Source: Glandiceps talaboti (Eukaryota > Hemichordata > Enteropneusta > Spengelidae). From it: a DNA stretch of 62,500 bases. Where the stretch lies: the NCBI RefSeq assembly GCF_964340395.1, contig NC_135563.1, positions 16,987,151 through 17,049,650 on the forward strand, in the 5' to 3' direction. Below the pieces are notes generated by a model. The model was not told where the DNA came from. It made no database searches and saw nothing but the letters and a program-made list of their open reading frames with translations. The translations under genes were made by a program, and so were the position numbers. Positions 1-13,316 of this stretch are shown here, piece by piece (the first letter of the stretch is position 1; each line of letters begins with the position of its first letter).

Positions 1-2347
1 AATGTACACGGACTTTATATTATCATATTTGTTTGGTCGAATACTTTCTCTACGACGGCAAACTCAATTTTTACATTGAGATTTTCTTTAAACAAAGCAA
101 GGATTCGATTGACTTTCGGCATCAAAAACTTTCCAGTCAGTACGCTCTATTGTCTTTTCATGCGCATTGTCTTCTTTTGACTAAACAGATTCATTGGTTT
201 TTATTGTTGTTAGTGTATCGGGTAGTTAGATTCTTCTTTTTTGTAGCTCTGTACATTAAGGTGTATAATTATATTACTTCGTCGTGTGTATTGAGTTCTC
301 AATTAATGGGGGGGGTTATAAGTAAACAGCCTAGATTCTTGTCGTTTATTCGTTTTCATGTATTTTTATTGGCTTATTACAGTTTTCTTGGATATCGGTA
401 AATCGAAGTGATCAATTTTTTTGGCATCGATGCCGATAACACCAGAAAACAGTTAAAGATTTTAACAAACTTTTTTCTATAGCGCCACCAAGATAACTGT
501 TTTCCGCACCAGGACCTTAATTTTAACCCTTATCCGAAATGGGTCTTTGAAAGAATGGATTTTTCAATGAATTATTTAAGATTGAAATACTTGAATGACT
601 CGAAATTAAACGGTTAATTTCATAGAACTTTGCAATTCATGTTGAGTACATGTTTTTACGGGAAATGACATATGCTAAAAAAACAATCCCTACGGCTGTT
701 ATTTAAAAAAGCTTTTGTTTCTAAAAGAAACCTCTACTCGGACTTATCCCAACTTCAAATTCACTTCACATGAATGGCTTATATCAAGCGTGAAGTACAT
801 GGCATTTTATTTGGAATACTTGGTATTTCGACCCCTTCAGTGTTTGTATTGCGAACGCTGAAAAGGCGAATTATTCCGCATTGTCGCTCCTAGGGTCGGT
901 GACTCTTAGCCCGAGTAGCTAATTGCATATTTCTGTTTTTACCCCTCGGTCTTAATTATTGACAATTGTTTAGTCTGCAACTATTACATCAACTGGCAGA
1001 ACAAAATTATCGAATTGGTCTCGTTTAATCTAATAGCTCTGTTGTTGACACAGTTTTCATTCGAAGGGTGGTCTTTCAGTGACGAATTGCAACCAACGTT
1101 TACTGGGCAGATGATCATTGCAAAAAGATGGCCCAGATCCGTAGTTAATATTGGATCTGCCATTGTTTATCAGAATATGGACTGCTCATTACAAAGACGC
1201 CAATTATTCAATTAGAACTTAAAGTCACTTTGTTCATGGCTCATGACATATCATGGGTGACGTTATATATCACGGACGTTAAAAATATCCAATATAAATT
1301 ATACAAAAGATTTGTTGAACAAATCAAATCATAATCCAAAAAATTATTGCAATTTACCTTATTAAAAACATATGACGTTTGTAACCCAAATAGGACTATA
1401 CCCTTTGTTGAACCTTTTTCCAAGCAATCAAGCTAGCCAGCTGTTGTTATCTTGTGGCCACCACTTTCGTGAAAATTAATGTTATGCCTCTGTGTGGAAT
1501 GCCAAAGTGGTATGTCAGGTTGTAACCTGTAGCTGAGTAACTTAAGCCACGAACGCTGGTAGCAAAACCCAGATCTGGTTGTAATGGGGGGGGGGGGGGG
1601 GTGATTAACAAACACATAATTGTTATGTTTACAAAAAAAAATATACTATTTTCTCACTGACAGAAAAGTTAACTTTAATAGTGGATACACACTGACTGTG
1701 CATATCTGTTCATATATATTCTAATTGCCACTGTTATGATTATAATACAGATTAATTTTTTTTATGATAGACTCCAAATTGCCACTACCTTACGCAAGTA
1801 CTGAAAGATAGATTTATTTTGCACCTACATCCGTTGCCATGGTTATGACTGTCCAGGTCACAGGCTTATAAAACGAAGAAGATTTGTCATAATTAAGTGG
1901 ACGAAAGTTCAGAGTTCATCAATTTATCAAGAAAGTGTTGGTATTAAAATAGTCAAATTAATTATGTATATGTAGATGCATTTAGGATGAGGAGTTAGTC
2001 TGAAAAGTCTAGCGCAGCCGTTGGTCCGCTTATGTAACCACTCGCTTCCCATGCAGAAGGAACGGCTGATGAGGAGTTGGATTCAGACTTTTTTGGAAAT
2101 AAAAAATATTACCATACTTAACTTATCTTCCTGAGTTTTAACATACTGTATATAATTTGATTTGACCTGTCCATCCGTTTGGAATATATTTGGCTTATTT
2201 CATGATTTTGAATCACATAACGAAAATCGTTCAAAAAAGATTCATGAATATGATGCAGTCATAACTTCAAGGTACTATAATTACGAATGATATGACGAAT
2301 GTGTGGCTACACATAAAATGCTATGTATACAATTAATACCTGTACAA
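1..2347. other. No gene recognised
   Basis: AT-rich sequence on both strands with only short open frames. None has a recognisable motif or a convincing pair of splice sites. It contains a 16-G run at 1586-1601 and a shorter G run near 306-314. I see no RNA gene or coding exon here. Confidence 0.5.
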
Positions 2348-2353
2348 TTTATT
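2348..2353 (-). terminator. Candidate polyadenylation signal of the 408-aa gene
   Basis: TTTATT on the plus strand reads AATAAA on the minus strand, about 255 bases past the stop codon at 2608. It is the first such hexamer I see downstream of that gene. The assignment rests on position and motif only. Confidence 0.3.
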
Positions 2354-2607
2354 GTAATCTTATCAAATATATATATACACTACTGTATAGCCCGAATCAG
2401 GTTATACCGCCATAAAAAACTGTGCTGAGTTAACTGACTTTTTTTAAATGAAATGCATCATTATTTTGTTTTCATGAATCGGAACAAATTAGATAAAGTA
2501 AGGTGATAATATACTCCTCAAAAGGTGTAATCCCAGTGTTAAATGTTCCTGGGAGACTTTTTATATTTACGTTTTTACATTATTTTACATTATTTTTTTT
2601 TGTTTAT

Positions 2608-5600
2608 CTAAATATTTGAAGATGAAGTAATGTGAGGTAGCATCACGTTCTTTGCCTCCCAGCGGTTACTATCTACGTTAGCTAACCAGTTCCGAATTCT
2701 TAAGTCCGTCGGTTCTGGTTCTTTCTGATATTCCGGGGTTTCATCAATTGTCTCTTCACATATAAAGGTAATTGTCTCATCAGGGTCGACTGTTCGTAGT
2801 TCTAGATCATCGTTTAGCGCTTCTTCACGCCTAAGGGTATTGATGTCCACATCGTATAAGTCGCCCTCCTTTGCCAAGTTTCCTCCACAGTGGTCGTAAC
2901 TTTCCGATGCTGTGTAGTTTTTGATATTTTCTCGCTCTGTCCCCTGTGATAGTTTCTGTTGGTTGAATTCAACAAACTCTTCTGGGTCTTCAGTCAAATA
3001 TCTATCTTCGTTCTCTTCGTCGTCGAGTGCTTTCTTGATTTTGCCTAAGACCAGGATGTCCAGATCATTATGACTGGAAGAGCGTACATCTTTAAAAAAA
3101 AAGAAGAAGAAGAGAGATGATTGACTGAGGATACCTTTCCTTACCTACATTTTAACAATATATATGGGAGTACGAGTTTTATGTTGTAACATCGACTATG
3201 CGTAGATTAAACTGCACGAGTTGACGACAAAATGTATCACACATGAAATATTACAGAAATTGCTCTCCCATAGTTTTATCTCTATTGAGAAGACAATTGC
3301 GGGGTGGTGGTGGTGGTGGTGGTGGTGGTGGTGGTGGTGGTGGTGGTGGTGGTGGTGGTGGGGTGGTGGGAGGGATGGTATTTGTTGAGTTATTTGAAAG
3401 GGTGATTGGTCATTGCGGGGGGCATTAGACAGGTGTAAATTAGTGATTCAAATGACAATCCCACAGTCAGGGTCATTGAAAACACTGCCAACATTGTAAT
3501 TTTAATTACACTGTTTATTGACACTTCGTTCATGTGATTTACTAAGTTTGTTATTATTGCTTGTTTGTTTGTTTATGTGTTTGTTTGAGTATTGTTATTT
3601 GTTTTCTTTTTTCAGGTCTATCAATTTGTTTCTTTTCAAATGAAGGAGTAGGTCTATAGATGCGCAATTCTGGCCATTCAGTAGCAATCTCATCGAGGGC
3701 GTTGTTTCAACATAGATTATGTGTTTTCAGAGGAGGTATCTACAGGTAAGCAAAATTTGGATAGCTTAACTAAGTTGTTATGCGCTTTACTCTTGTGGCA
3801 AAATGTGTCGCATTTAATTGTATGCTTATCCTCTTCAAACAGGGACTCACAAAGTAACAATGGTTGCACATGAGGTGAAAAGTAACCTTTTTTGCTGATG
3901 AATAAAGTTCCAATCAATGCCATACATAAAAGACAATTGATGCATTTTAACAGGTTTCATTGAACTTGACTTTCGGCGTATTTGTGTTTTCACTGTTCGT
4001 GTTCATGACAATGGTCACACTATATATACCTACTAATCCGATATTTGACCTTGAATAACTAATTCACGTGAGATTAAAAACTTGTTTTACCGTAAACAGC
4101 TGAATCACTTTATACGCCGATAAGAATTAGAAAATGTGTACATTGCCAATAACTAAACTCAGATCATGATAAAATGGCGTTACGCAGCAAAAAATGACAC
4201 GACACAATTTTGACAAAATAATGAAATACATACGCCTATTCTAACCAGGTAATTAGCTAACAACAGGAATAAAATAACGTAGACAATTGATAAACAATCT
4301 CGTTGGTATGAGGCTATTGTCACCAAACAAATATATCTATGCGGGTGACAAAAGTACGGTCAGGTAGATTCGGGGGAAATTTTTTCTTTTATCAAAATAA
4401 GGGTATGGCTGATGACGTCAGCGTGACGTAGCAAGTTCGTGAGTCTTAGGTGTGTGACGTCAGAGGACTTAAGTCACTTTTGAGTTTAGATTACAAATTA
4501 CGAGTATCTAGGATTACCGCTCGATTTATATTAAAAATGCATAAGTACAGTACAGATGAACGTATTTGTCCTTTCAGACACATCCTGAAATGTAGTTTTA
4601 ACAGACCTGAAGTTATTAGTAATCTTGTTTGCTTACCATGGGGTTCCGAGAATTTGTTGTTGGGGAAGGGGGGGGGGGGTACGGACCGTCCGTTGTAGTT
4701 TCATGATCGACATATCATTAATCGGTGTTGAAAATGTTTCACGGTTCCGTTATATATAGGAAGTTTTGAGAGGTATGGAGTTCCAATAGTTGGAAATAGT
4801 ATAGTTGTCTGCAAAAAGTGTAATTTGTGCTGACGAGACCTTTACCCACTATTTGAAGATCAGAGCTTTGTGCAAATAAGAGATGATAGCCCTGTAAATT
4901 CGTTGTATTTGCCTTACTTTCAAGCAACCTATTATCCAAGAGAAACTTGTGTATGTAAATAATCAGTGGGTGTGAAACTAAATCAAAATAAGTTTCTGAT
5001 ATTAAGCTACCGAGTGGAACAGTTACTGTTGTTGACATATTTATACCTTTATAACATGATCGGTCAAATATGTGACAAGGTTGGTGTCACTCGGTGCATG
5101 CTATGTGTACATTTGAAAATAAAACAGAGAGAAGTACTGTACACTATAACTTTGTTTCGAAACCTAAATACTTTCCCTTAACCTTTTACACCCGAAATCA
5201 AGAAGATACACATGAAACACTTACTGGTTCTTGTTGTTGGGACTGGTGTATCGGGACGAGCTGATTGGCGGCTCAATGAAATCCTCGGTGACGGTACAGG
5301 TGAGCCCGAACGCGGCATCATGTTTGTCCCGGCGTTCGTCATTCGGGCCGTCATTTCGCATAATCTTGATCCGGACCTTCGACGAATTAATGGTGACGAT
5401 TCCGCCGAGTAAATTTTACGTCTGTTTGTGACAGGTGATGAGCCTGGTGTACTTGGAGGGCACGACAACTCGTCGGAACCGAAACTAGTTGTTCTTTGCA
5501 GAACCCTTCGCAATAAGTCTGGGGAGTGTTCCATCGAGGTAGGAGATTCGTTACTGCGTGTACGTGTCAGACTAGTTTTCCCTGTTTGTTGCTCTGATAT

Positions 5601-5969
5601 CAGAACACGTCTCATATCTGGCAGAGATGAATGTTTCAAAGATTTGCCTCGGTGACGAATAAACCGAGGACTTAATGACAAGTCTTGTGGACCTGAACTT
5701 GAAGATGACGATACACATGTATTGGGTGACGTCGGGGCGTCGGATATGATCATATCGTCCCTTTTTGAGTTGTCATGACGCGACAAATATTTTACTCCTG
5801 TATCGAAAACCTCTCCAGTACCCGTATTTAGAGGGGGTAAGTTCAAGTTCAATGAAGGTGCACTGTCCGTCTTCTTCAACCTTAACTTGCGTGTAGCCTT
5901 TGGTACAGTCTGGATGGGACTTCCCGGGGGCGACGTACGTCCATTAGTGACCCTAGTCAGAGCGCTCAT
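2608..5969 (-). CDS. Unrecognised Ser/Pro/Arg-rich protein, two coding exons
   Basis: Two coding exons on the minus strand, 5969-5225 (745 nt) and 3089-2608 (482 nt), are joined by a 2.1-kb intron with donor CCA|GTAAGTG and acceptor TTTAAAG|AT. The junction is phase 1 and the frames agree, giving 408 aa. The first ATG after an in-frame upstream stop is at 5969. The N-terminal part (about 1-248) is low-complexity, rich in Ser, Pro and Arg, with many SP/TP and RxxS-like sites (for example TSPPGSPIQ and SGSPVPSP), as in a disordered phosphorylated scaffold. The second exon is acidic: it opens with SSSHNDLDILVLGKIKKALD, a possible short helix, and ends with a Trp-containing segment (LRIRNWLANVDSNRWEAKN). 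There is no signal peptide, membrane segment or catalytic motif. I do not recognise the family. Extra exons or a 5' non-coding exon are possible. Confidence 0.68.
3303..3368. repeat. (GGT)n microsatellite
   Basis: A nearly pure GGT trinucleotide tract on the plus strand inside the intron of the 408-aa gene. The poly-Gly open frame across it is an artefact of the repeat. Confidence 0.95.
4413..4462. promoter_or_regulatory. Cluster of CRE (ATF/CREB) motifs
   Basis: Two perfect palindromic TGACGTCA sites (4413-4420 and 4455-4462) and a TGACGTA half-type site (4424-4430) lie within 50 bases, in the intron of the minus-strand 408-aa gene. CREs bind CREB/ATF bZIP factors. Clustering of an 8-bp motif in AT-rich DNA suggests an enhancer or an internal promoter; function is inferred. 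Confidence 0.45.
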
Positions 5970-6591
5970 ATTGTCTAAAACGTCTTTGTGGTACAATAAT
6001 AAACTTAAACGGATAGAGTTCTTAGTTCACCTTCTTCTGAGGTAATGACACTGATGAAGTTACTAAAGTAATTTTGCAGCCAGTTTCCATGCGTAAACGA
6101 AACTGCAGGTTCCACAGCATATACTAGAGTACGCGACTTTCTTCTCTGTCTGCACTAGTGGTTCTACCGAAAGGACATGTCATAACTACGTCATCAAAAT
6201 CGATTATTCGTCAGAGAAAGCCGACAGATAATAGCAAATAATGTTTACCAAATGCATCTGCAACAATAGAGTACTCACCGTGTTTATGAGGTGCTTTCCC
6301 CCACCATCAAAAACAATGGAATTCAGCTTGACTTGTTATGCAAATTTAAGTACCAATTGCTGCCGGCAAAGTAGTCAACGTGTAAATATGCATATCTGAT
6401 GATCACCGTCGCTTGAACATTTTTGAAAGACCCCAAGTAAATGAATATTCATACATTTCTTTTCCCTTTTTACTACGAGGAGAATGTCGAGTGGTCGCTC
6501 AGCAAATCCCACGTCATTTCCAGCCTTCAAAGCACGCACACTTTTTCATAATAATTAAAAATATATTCTGACGGCTCGTAACTATGGTGAA

Positions 6592-6658
6592 CATACATAC
6601 ATACATACATACATACATACATACATACATACATACATACATACATACATACATACAT

Positions 6659-6697
<39 letters not shown>

Positions 6698-6731
6698 CAT
6701 ACATACATACATACATACATACATACATACA

Positions 6732-6761
<30 letters not shown>
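6592..6761. repeat. (ACAT)n / (CA)n compound microsatellite
   Basis: Long ACAT tetranucleotide array interrupted by a (CA)n core at about 6674-6699. The Tyr-Ile-His and Val-Cys-Met open frames across it are repeat artefacts. Confidence 0.95.
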
Positions 6762-6763
<2 letters not shown>

Positions 6764-7590
6764 GTACACACACATTGTTGTGTGGGTGTATTTCGTGTTT
6801 TGCAAAGCATGGTACACTTACTGAATCGAAATTCTCAAATACTTGAGTTGACCTGGAGTATGATTCAATTGCGAGTAGCCACATTTGGTCAAATCAAAGT
6901 TTGATGTATCCAACAAAGTCAATGTAATATCAGCATTACCTTTCTACAGACATCCACAGTCAAGCGAAGTGAATGGCATGCTGACCAAAGTTCATTAGAA
7001 ACATGTTTGTTTTTTTCGAAGCTCAGTTTTGTGACGTTTGTTTTCAACTTGTGTTTGCTGAACATGTTTGGTGAGTGGACTCACATTTCTCTGATTGTTG
7101 TGTCCTCAATGCATAAATCCACTTAGTGTCTGTCAGCAACGATACCTATTATACGATCTGTTTACTTTGGAATGGTTACAAACCTCAGACGTGTACTAAT
7201 TTAATTGACAAGCAGAGCTTCAGTATTAAACGCAATCCATTTTCTTATTTGCCAATGCAACGGAACGGTTATTCCTTTATTTGAGCTATATGGCTCAAAG
7301 ATTACACGTTCCAAATAACTTCAGAAATTAGTGTTCGGACATTTAGGGTCTTCGCTAAAATCTGAAGAAAAAACTCATATTAGTAGGAAATCGAAATTGA
7401 TATTATATCATATAGTACAAACAGCGGAATGTCTAGGGATGGAGAAGAGGTAAGATGAAGCGAGGAAAGGAACGAAAGGAACATGTTACTATTCGTGGAA
7501 CTTTGGACTATGGACTGTTGAACATTTGATTTTTTTTACCTTTGATCGGCTCATAGGCTTTTAGCCTTCAAAGCTGTACATAATATGATT

Positions 7591-7629
7591 ATGAATGAAT
7601 ATGAATATGAATATGAATATGAATATGAA
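7591..7629. repeat. (ATATGA)n short tandem repeat
   Basis: About five copies of a six-base unit, ATATGA or AATATG depending on the register. Confidence 0.85.
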
Positions 7630-7946
7630 AGTGGAGATGTAACGGAATTCAGATGAAAAGAGGAGTTATAGCTCCAGGCTCCAGATTGCAAAAGTACGAT
7701 ACTTGGCAAAGTTATTTGTTGTACAGGCAACTTGTATTGCATCGTAGGTATGACATGGCTAGCTCCATCTGTAGTTGTGTACTGGATTATATTCGTATCA
7801 TTGATGTTAACGGTTCTATTGGATCTGAGAAATCACAATTGGTGAGGTGAAACTATATGGAAAGGAGAGAAGGGGTAATTGTCAAAGACTGGGTAGGAAG
7901 GATGAGAAGGGGAAGAGGATGGAAGAGAAGAAAAGAGGAGGGGAGG

Positions 7947-8180
7947 AAGAGAAGAGAAGAGAAGAGAAGAGAAGAGAAGAGAAGAGAAGAGAAGAGAAGA
8001 GAAGAGAAGAGAAGAGAAGAGAAGAGAAGAGAAGAGAAGAGAAGAGAAGAGAAGAGAAGAGAAGAGAAGAGAAGAGAAGAGAAGAGAAGAGAAGAGAAGA
8101 GAAGAGAAGAGAAGAGAAGAGAAGAGAAGAGAAGAGAAGAGAAGAGAAGAGAAGAGAAGAGAAGAGAAGAGAAGAGAAAA
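7947..8180. repeat. (GAGAA)n pentanucleotide microsatellite
   Basis: About 46 near-perfect copies of GAGAA, purine only on the plus strand, flanked by more purine-rich sequence. It produces long Arg/Glu/Lys and Leu/Phe/Ser frames on both strands that are not genes. A homopurine:homopyrimidine mirror tract of this length can form triplex (H-DNA). Confidence 0.95.
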
Positions 8181-11100
8181 GAACAGAAGAGAACAGAAGA
8201 CGAAGATGTTTACAACACACACCACCACGCATTTTGCAACGTGACCAAATTCATCTAAAGACCGTTAATAGATTATAAATGACACATTATTGTAATTATT
8301 ACTATGTTTAAGCGAAGTCAGGGATTTGAGGGATTTGCTTCTATCTAAGAGACCTCAATCTATCGCTGACAAAGTGAATGTCTTCGGTACATCAAAGGAT
8401 ACCCCCTGTCTTACTCAGTGCCTCTAATAGGAAGGGTTACAAACAGTGTGTACAATACTCCTATACGCTATGTAATTAAAGGTCATAAAACTGTCAATGT
8501 TGTTGATCTGGCAAATGACCCCCCACAGTTTATACAATCGCTACCAATTAGTCCCAAACGACCCTCGCGGAAAGTTACTCAGAGATAGTAGTCACTATTC
8601 TTACGACTGTACCGTTGTATGATTACTACCAATAAACACTGTCAGAGTTCAATGTGTCTCTTAATTAGCTCTCTTTGAACAGAAGGTCATAGAAACTATG
8701 TCAATGTCAGTTCAATAATCCCTTTAATTTGTTATATTTGTTGTGACTTCAAGTTTTCTGTACCCCTGGTATTCTTAATCCTCTTTTGGATATTAGGACT
8801 TCACCGTCAATAGCCCCTGAAGGACTTCCTATCATTGTGCAACCCACCTCATGTTGAGAGGACGGACAATCGAACAGGCAAAAGTATAAAGAAATTCTTA
8901 AACTGGAGTATGGCATGAAAAAAACTACTCGTTCTCTGCCATCGGACATTTGGTGTTTCAGGGACACGTGTTAGAATCGTGCTCACTGAATGTTCTACTT
9001 CAAAACAGGGGCTAGAGGGTTACAAGAACCAAACAAGCAGGGAATGATAGCGAATCGTTCGCTAAAACCTTCAAAATTAGGCAAAACCGTCATTGAAATA
9101 CGCTATGGACATTTGGTCAATATTTAATTTTGTCATACAATTGGGTTGGTGTGTATGGGATATCACTTTTTATATTGCGAAACGATAACAAAAATCAAAC
9201 AGGCAAATACTTTATTAACATTTTAACAAATACTGAACGATGTCGAAGCGCTAGCATGCTCATTTTGAAGGCCACTTTGCAGAGAAAGGGTTTTTTAAAA
9301 CACGTTCTTCTGAAATGATGTTGTTGCAAGGTTTATCGTAGATAATGATTTGTAAAGTAAGTGGCCTTACTTTCAAACGTTGTAATAATATGAGATCTTA
9401 ATAAAAAAACAACCATGATATGCATAGAATAGACGTTCCAAGCCAATGACCTAAATGCATATGTAATTATTTTGAAAAACCAATATCGATTGAAGATTGT
9501 GTAGTGCAACAGACAGGATGTGGTGAGCGAGATTTGTAACATATAGACGAAAAAACGAAAGAAACTAACATGACAATGTAAAGATATAGTGAGGGCGCTA
9601 GGTAGATTTACACATTTTAAAGTAGCATTATGATTTGGCATAAGGAGTATCAGCCCGAGAGGTCCAATCATGAAGGCATCTTTCTCTATGTTTCATTAGT
9701 GCAAATGCAGTACTTTTTATCGAATAACTATTAGACTTTGGCGCAGGTATATGTACTCTACCGAATACTACTCTATGTTGTATTGAAATTTACTTCAAGA
9801 GTTACTAAGTAACAGAAGTAGAAAAAGTACACAAAAATGGAAGAGGATTGTGAAGGCAGAGAATAGGTGAGAAGACAAGAGGTGGAAACGAGATTACGAC
9901 AAATAAAAGTTGCAGATACAGCCAGCCGTTTCGTGTTCGTGTTCACTGGCTCTGTGTGATACAACCACGCAGAAACAAATAAGAAACTGTAAATTCTACA
10001 CTTTAAGATAGAAAGATTGGAATGAATACAGTTTATGATGTGATGGGAGGAGTAATAACCAGGTGCTGACGTGTATTCTGCATTTTCTTACATGGTGGTA
10101 TACCTTGCAAAGCTGCAAAGTTATGAGAGGTCTCCACTAGACTTCATCCAATGGCAGTCCTCCCAACGGAAATGGAGTGGAGATGCTCTACTACTACTGC
10201 ACAGAATCCTCTCTTTGCCCCAAAACACAATTTCTTTAAAATGCCATGACCATAGTACTGAAAATTTTTTCAGCAATAAAATGAATGCAACAAATTGTAT
10301 AACCCCTTGTGTAAACGAAAGATTGTTTGTAATTTAATGATCACATGAGGGCGCTATCCAATGAAAATGGCAATTATAATTGTACCTTGTTTACAAGTAC
10401 AGACAGTTTCTGTGAATAAAAATATTGTCATGAAGAGTTAGCATTGATTATCAGTCTTCATGCAAAACCCACCCCCTTTTTGATTTTCCATGGCTATTAG
10501 AAGAAATTGGTTTTTAGATTGAAAAACGAGACTCGCAAAAGGGTTACAATGATATAGCAAGGCTAGAAACTTGATTTCACTTAGGTTTTATTTTTGGTTC
10601 ATAGGCAATTGCAGAATTTAAAAAAAAAACATCTTGGGAAAAACTTGGACACCACTCTTTGAAAAGAAATGTATTTGGACAAATTAGGAACTGGACAGTT
10701 TCTGTGGCCTGAGGGAGGGGGTGGGGGGGGGTCCTAAGCACCTAATTGATATGTCCATTGTTCTGCATTACCTTGATTTCTATTAGGCATGTATAAAAGA
10801 ATACATGAGCTTATGCCATCTTTACAAATATCTTGAAGTCACTCCATGACGTCTACATTCAAAGCGACCAGAAACTAGTACACTTTTTCTTCTAAAATTG
10901 TTGATTTTATTTTCTCATAACTGATTTTGAAATACATGTTACTTACATTAAGAATACAATAAGTTATCAGAGCTCCGACTATAAACTGTTAGAAAATAAA
11001 GAACTATATGACACTTTACAAAAAAAATGTACATCGATAACTCAACTCTACACAAGTTACAATAAATTACACAAAAAAATTACAAAATAGGACTTCTGAT

Positions 11101-13082
11101 ATTTACAAAGCTAAAACATGAAATGACTTGTGATTTCACAATATTCACTTTGTGCGACAAAGTACAGTTATCGACAAATATTTACATCAATTTTGCTGTC
11201 AACGCATTTTATCTTCTGTTGTACGAGTTAAAAAATGTTGGTAGTCTTTCAGTTTCACATGGTTCTACCAACCTCAACATTTTCTAGGAAAATTTCTATC
11301 ATTCCCAGCTGGTTAAGTTTGAGACTTTGGAAAATGCTTATGGGTCAAATAAATTTTACAACTTTGTTTGATATTTTGGGTACTATGCAATCTTTTTCAA
11401 ATACCAAAAGTGATCCCATTGTTATGCTTTGATGCTAAAATTTGAAAATTGAAAGTTTTGAGAGAAAAAAATGTTTTATGAAAAAATGTGGTATGATTGC
11501 TAAATGAATTATGCTCAGACTAAAAAGTGAAGTTCTTTACAAATTCACTTTTTTTCCCTTACTTTTTCTTTTTTTCTACTGACTGACACAACTTCCAATC
11601 ATTTCGAAGGTGTTCCCATGGAAACAAGGTCAGTTTATAAAGTCAATTATGCAGCACAGTGTTTTTATGACCAATGATTTTTTGTCATGACTTACATAAA
11701 CAACATACAAACACTAACAGTACCCACCTATAAAATGATGATTTTATCTCAATGTGAAACAAACAAACAAACATCACTTCCAAATGATTTGATCCAATCA
11801 TATTTGACAAAACAAAATGAAATTGACTTTCTAAACCCACCCTTTCTGTAGAAGGACGATAATCAAATTGAAAAGACGACACATAACATTGGGTTACACA
11901 TACTTTTTTTTTCACAGCAGAGATCAATCATACCACCTATGGTGGTCAAAAAGTGTCTCCTGCTGACCACATTTTTGGTGGAGTTAGGGATGCATGTAGT
12001 AAATAGCAGATCATGTGACAAAATGTCATTACTGCAACCCAGCTTTAATTTTACAGTTTCTCATAACACACATTTCATTAATTCAACTGTGAAACATTGA
12101 TATTTCTGTGACAAAACAAATGACTTCACCTATCACATGATTTTGGAAAGTAGTAGACCATATCTGAACTTGTTAAGAATATAATATACCCATTACAAAT
12201 ACTTTGTTCAATATATACAAACTTAATAAATTCCTCTCTCTATCAGGGTATTTGTTTGTACACAAAGTTGAGCTAAACTTCAAAAAACCATTCAAAGTTA
12301 TTATTACAGATAGCAATGTTAGTATGCACAAAGTTTCTGTACTGTGTTTCAACTAAAATACTGAATTTTTTCTGCTAACTTGTAAGTTTTATCTTTTTTG
12401 ACATCCTGGACTATAATATACCACAATTGAAGGTGTCTGGAAGTGAAAATAAAACCAGGATAAAGCAAATTGGACTGCCAGAGCTAGAAATGAGAGTCCC
12501 TTCTCAGATTGGATTACAAGGCATGATCTTCACTTTCAAGAAACTTAAAATTGTTTGTTAATTGCTGACATTGTCATTCAGAAAACAGAAACTCTAAACA
12601 TGAGATATTACTGGTAGTACAAACAAACTAACTGACTTAACATTATGTAAATGAACAACTCTAAATTAAATATGAATTCTTTCACTCATACAATATTTAC
12701 TTTAAATCATATTAAATAAACTGTACTTTTGTTAGTTCACATACTTGCTTCATGATTTTTTAAAGAACTGCCACAGGACGTTAACTGACAAAAAACAAAA
12801 TACAACACTTTGTGTCTTTCTATGTCCAAATATGACAAGTAAAAACAGTCTTAAAGTCAAGTTCATGGCTGTATCAGCAGTGATTCCTGGCTGATAACCT
12901 TTACTTGCGGCTATAAATACATGTACACCAGGTAAAACAACTTTTAAATCTTCCATAAGTCATAGGGTAAGATGTGATTCACTACTCAAGGTTACTAAAG
13001 ACAACATTGTAAATTGTTACTGCAACTAACTAGCAATATATTGTCATTTTAGTTCAGTTACACATTTTGTGTCACAAAACAT

Positions 13083-13316
13083 AGGTCATGAACTTTGACC
13101 TGATTGTAAATAATTTACCCAGGTCATGAACTATGACCCCACTTGCGCTGTGACCCCCTTTGTATTCAATGACCTGTCGTGATACTTGACCTCATTGTAT
13201 TCAATGGAATTTGACCCCAACTGTGTGTCCAATGACTTTTCATGACCTTTCACTCAATGACCTGTCATGAACTCTGACCCTATTGTACCTAGTGACCTGT
13301 TGTGAACTATCACCTG
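13083..13316. repeat. Degenerate tandem repeat rich in AGGTCA/TGACC half-sites
   Basis: Repeated blocks resembling ATGACCTGTCATGAACT recur with variable spacing. AGGTCA appears at 13083 and 13121, and TGACCT or TGACCC recurs many times in the interval. It looks like an eroded minisatellite whose unit happens to match nuclear-receptor half-sites. Confidence 0.6.

Noticed and set aside
33-401. 122-aa frame at the window start
   Set aside because: Phe/Leu/Tyr-rich translation of T-rich DNA with no family match; its first codon is TTG, not ATG.
6514-6904. Overlapping open frames over the ACAT/CA array
   Set aside because: Pure microsatellite translation on both strands; no splice sites or conserved residues.
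7833-8278. 130-143 aa frames rich in Arg/Glu/Lys or Leu/Phe/Ser
   Set aside because: Product of the GAGAA pentanucleotide array, open in several frames by composition.
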